Part shown: in pieces, positions 4,572 to 5,398 of the stretch
Layout: every line of letters begins with the position of its first letter
How positions within the stretch are numbered: the stretch's first letter is position 1
Assembly: GCA_021791615.1 (NCBI GenBank)
Contig: JAJYWG010000316.1
Location: forward strand, 1 to 5,398
Length of the DNA: 5,398 nucleotides
From: Actinomycetes bacterium
GTDB lineage: Bacteria > Actinomycetota > Acidimicrobiia > Acidimicrobiales > RAAP-2
Direction: 5' to 3'
Notes under the pieces: model-generated
Databases searched by the model: none
Told to the model about the DNA's origin: nothing
The model's input: only the letters and a program-made list of their open reading frames with translations
Program-made: the position numbers and the translations under genes

Positions 4572-5387
4572 ACGGATACGACGGCTCACCACCTCAATCG
4601 CGCCAACTGGGACGCGCGAGCTGCGGTCCACGGTCAGGATCGCTACTACGACAGTGCAGGACTGATCGCCGGCACTGTCTCACTTGACGCAGAGGAGCAA
4701 GCTGCGCTCGACCGAGCCGTCGGGAACGTCGGCGGGCTGGATGTCTGCCACGTCCAGTGCCACATTGGCTTCGACTCGATCCTCCTCGCTCGCGCGGGGG
4801 CTCGTGTGACCGGCCTCGACTTCTCCCCGGCGTCGCTGTCGAAGGCGGCAACCCTCGCCGAGCAGTGCGGCGTGCATGTGACCTTCGTAGAGGCCGACGC
4901 CTGCGATCCGCCCCACGAACTCCATGGCAAGTTCGACCTGGTATACGCAACCTTCGGCGTACTTCCCTGGATCGATGACGTAGACACCTGGATGGCGGCA
5001 GCTGCCCGGCTGGTGAGAAGGAGCGGACACCTCGTGCTCGTAGACGGCCACCCCGTCGTCACCATGTTCGACACCTACGACCCGCCCGTCACGGACTTCC
5101 CCTACAACTTCGACGGACCGCACTATTTCGATACTCCTGGGACCTACACCGACCGCTCGGCGAACCTGTCCTCGACCCGAACGGTGCAGTACGCACACGG
5201 CCTGGGTGAGATCGTGACCGCCGCCGTCCGAGCGGGTTGGCAGATCGCCTACCTCGAGGAAGCCACCTCTGCAACCTTCGATTTCAGAGGTGACCTCGGT
5301 ACACCTGAGGCGGACGGCCGCTACCGGCTACGACTTGGTGCCGAGCCGCTGCCGATCCTCTACACGCTTCTCGCCCGCCTGCCATAG
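4572..5387 (+). CDS. Class I SAM-dependent methyltransferase with a missing or non-canonical start codon
   Basis: This is a methyltransferase of the Rossmann type that uses S-adenosylmethionine; the substrate is unknown. Numbering from codon 4572, the N-terminus HLNRANWDARA (7-17) is the family's usual opening. Motif I is DVCHVQCHIGFDS (57-69), followed by ARVTGLDFS with acidic D83. The adenine-side motif is FVEADA (around E107-D109). Motif IV is KFDLVYATFGVLPW (D122-W133), and the later strand GHLVLVDGHP resembles post-motif III. The whole frame is 271 residues, a normal length. The frame opens after TAA at 4560-4562 and has no ATG, GTG or TTG until GTG 4806. Starting there would delete motif I, so that start is probably not biological. 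The most likely ancestral start is codon 4572, now ACG, placed 6 nt after TAAGTT. It may be translated weakly from ACG or from CTG 4662, or be a start-lost pseudogene, or carry a sequence error. Confidence 0.72.
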   Translation, partial: TDTTAHHLNRANWDARAAVHGQDRYYDSAGLIAGTVSLDAEEQAALDRAVGNVGGLDVCHVQCHIGFDSILLARAGARVTGLDFSPASLSKAATLAEQCGVHVTFVEADACDPPHELHGKFDLVYATFGVLPWIDDVDTWMAAAARLVRRSGHLVLVDGHPVVTMFDTYDPPVTDFPYNFDGPHYFDTPGTYTDRSANLSSTRTVQYAHGLGEIVTAAVRAGWQIAYLEEATSATFDFRGDLGTPEADGRYRLRLGAEPLPILYTLLARLP

Positions 5388-5398
5388 GGCCGGGACGC

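Noticed and set aside
4806..5387. GTG 4806 as the methyltransferase start
   Set aside because: It would remove motif I and the first two core strands, although family-like sequence continues in frame back to 4572. It also has no Shine-Dalgarno.
1..5398. Integron attC sites, CRISPR repeats, tRNA genes
   Set aside because: No GTTRRRY/RYYYAAC paired core sites, no regularly spaced repeats and no cloverleaf-like sequence were found by eye.

Overview
The window is high-GC DNA with frequent GTG starts and two actinobacterial-type tyrosine recombinases. Two or three genes appear to be leaderless, with a TANNNT -10 box ending exactly 6 nt before the start codon. This points to an actinomycetote, possibly an Acidimicrobiia-like lineage, although the sequence alone cannot fix the taxon. 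The content is accessory: recombinases, two toxin-antitoxin (TA) pairs, a phosphotransferase and a methyltransferase. No rRNA, tRNA or CRISPR was seen.

Layout from left to right. Positions 1-70 (minus) hold the 5' end of a gene that runs off the left edge. Positions 71-271 are a divergent intergenic region with a strong 8-bp inverted repeat. Positions 272-1180 (plus) encode tyrosine recombinase 1. Positions 1235-1689 (plus) encode a hicB-hicA pair, antitoxin first, with a 4-nt overlap. A short convergent gap rich in GATC follows. Positions 1792-2580 (minus) encode an aminoglycoside-phosphotransferase-fold kinase. Positions 2737-3344 (minus) encode a BrnT-like toxin followed by a ribbon-helix-helix antitoxin, again with a 4-nt overlap. 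Positions 3464-4375 (plus) encode tyrosine recombinase 2. Positions 4572-5387 (plus) encode a class I SAM-dependent methyltransferase whose frame lacks a normal start codon.

The two recombinases are about 80% identical in protein by hand alignment from residue 29/30 onward. They lie in direct orientation and bracket about 2.3 kb holding both TA pairs and the kinase. Both keep the full R-K-H-R-H-Y catalytic set. This looks like a small mobile or recombination-prone island in which TA modules stabilise the segment. Whether the recombinases act on this segment is inference: no attachment site is proven. The most unusual local details are the start-less methyltransferase (an ACG where a leaderless ATG should be), the AGTAC heptad repeats over the TA promoter, and the paired recombinases.
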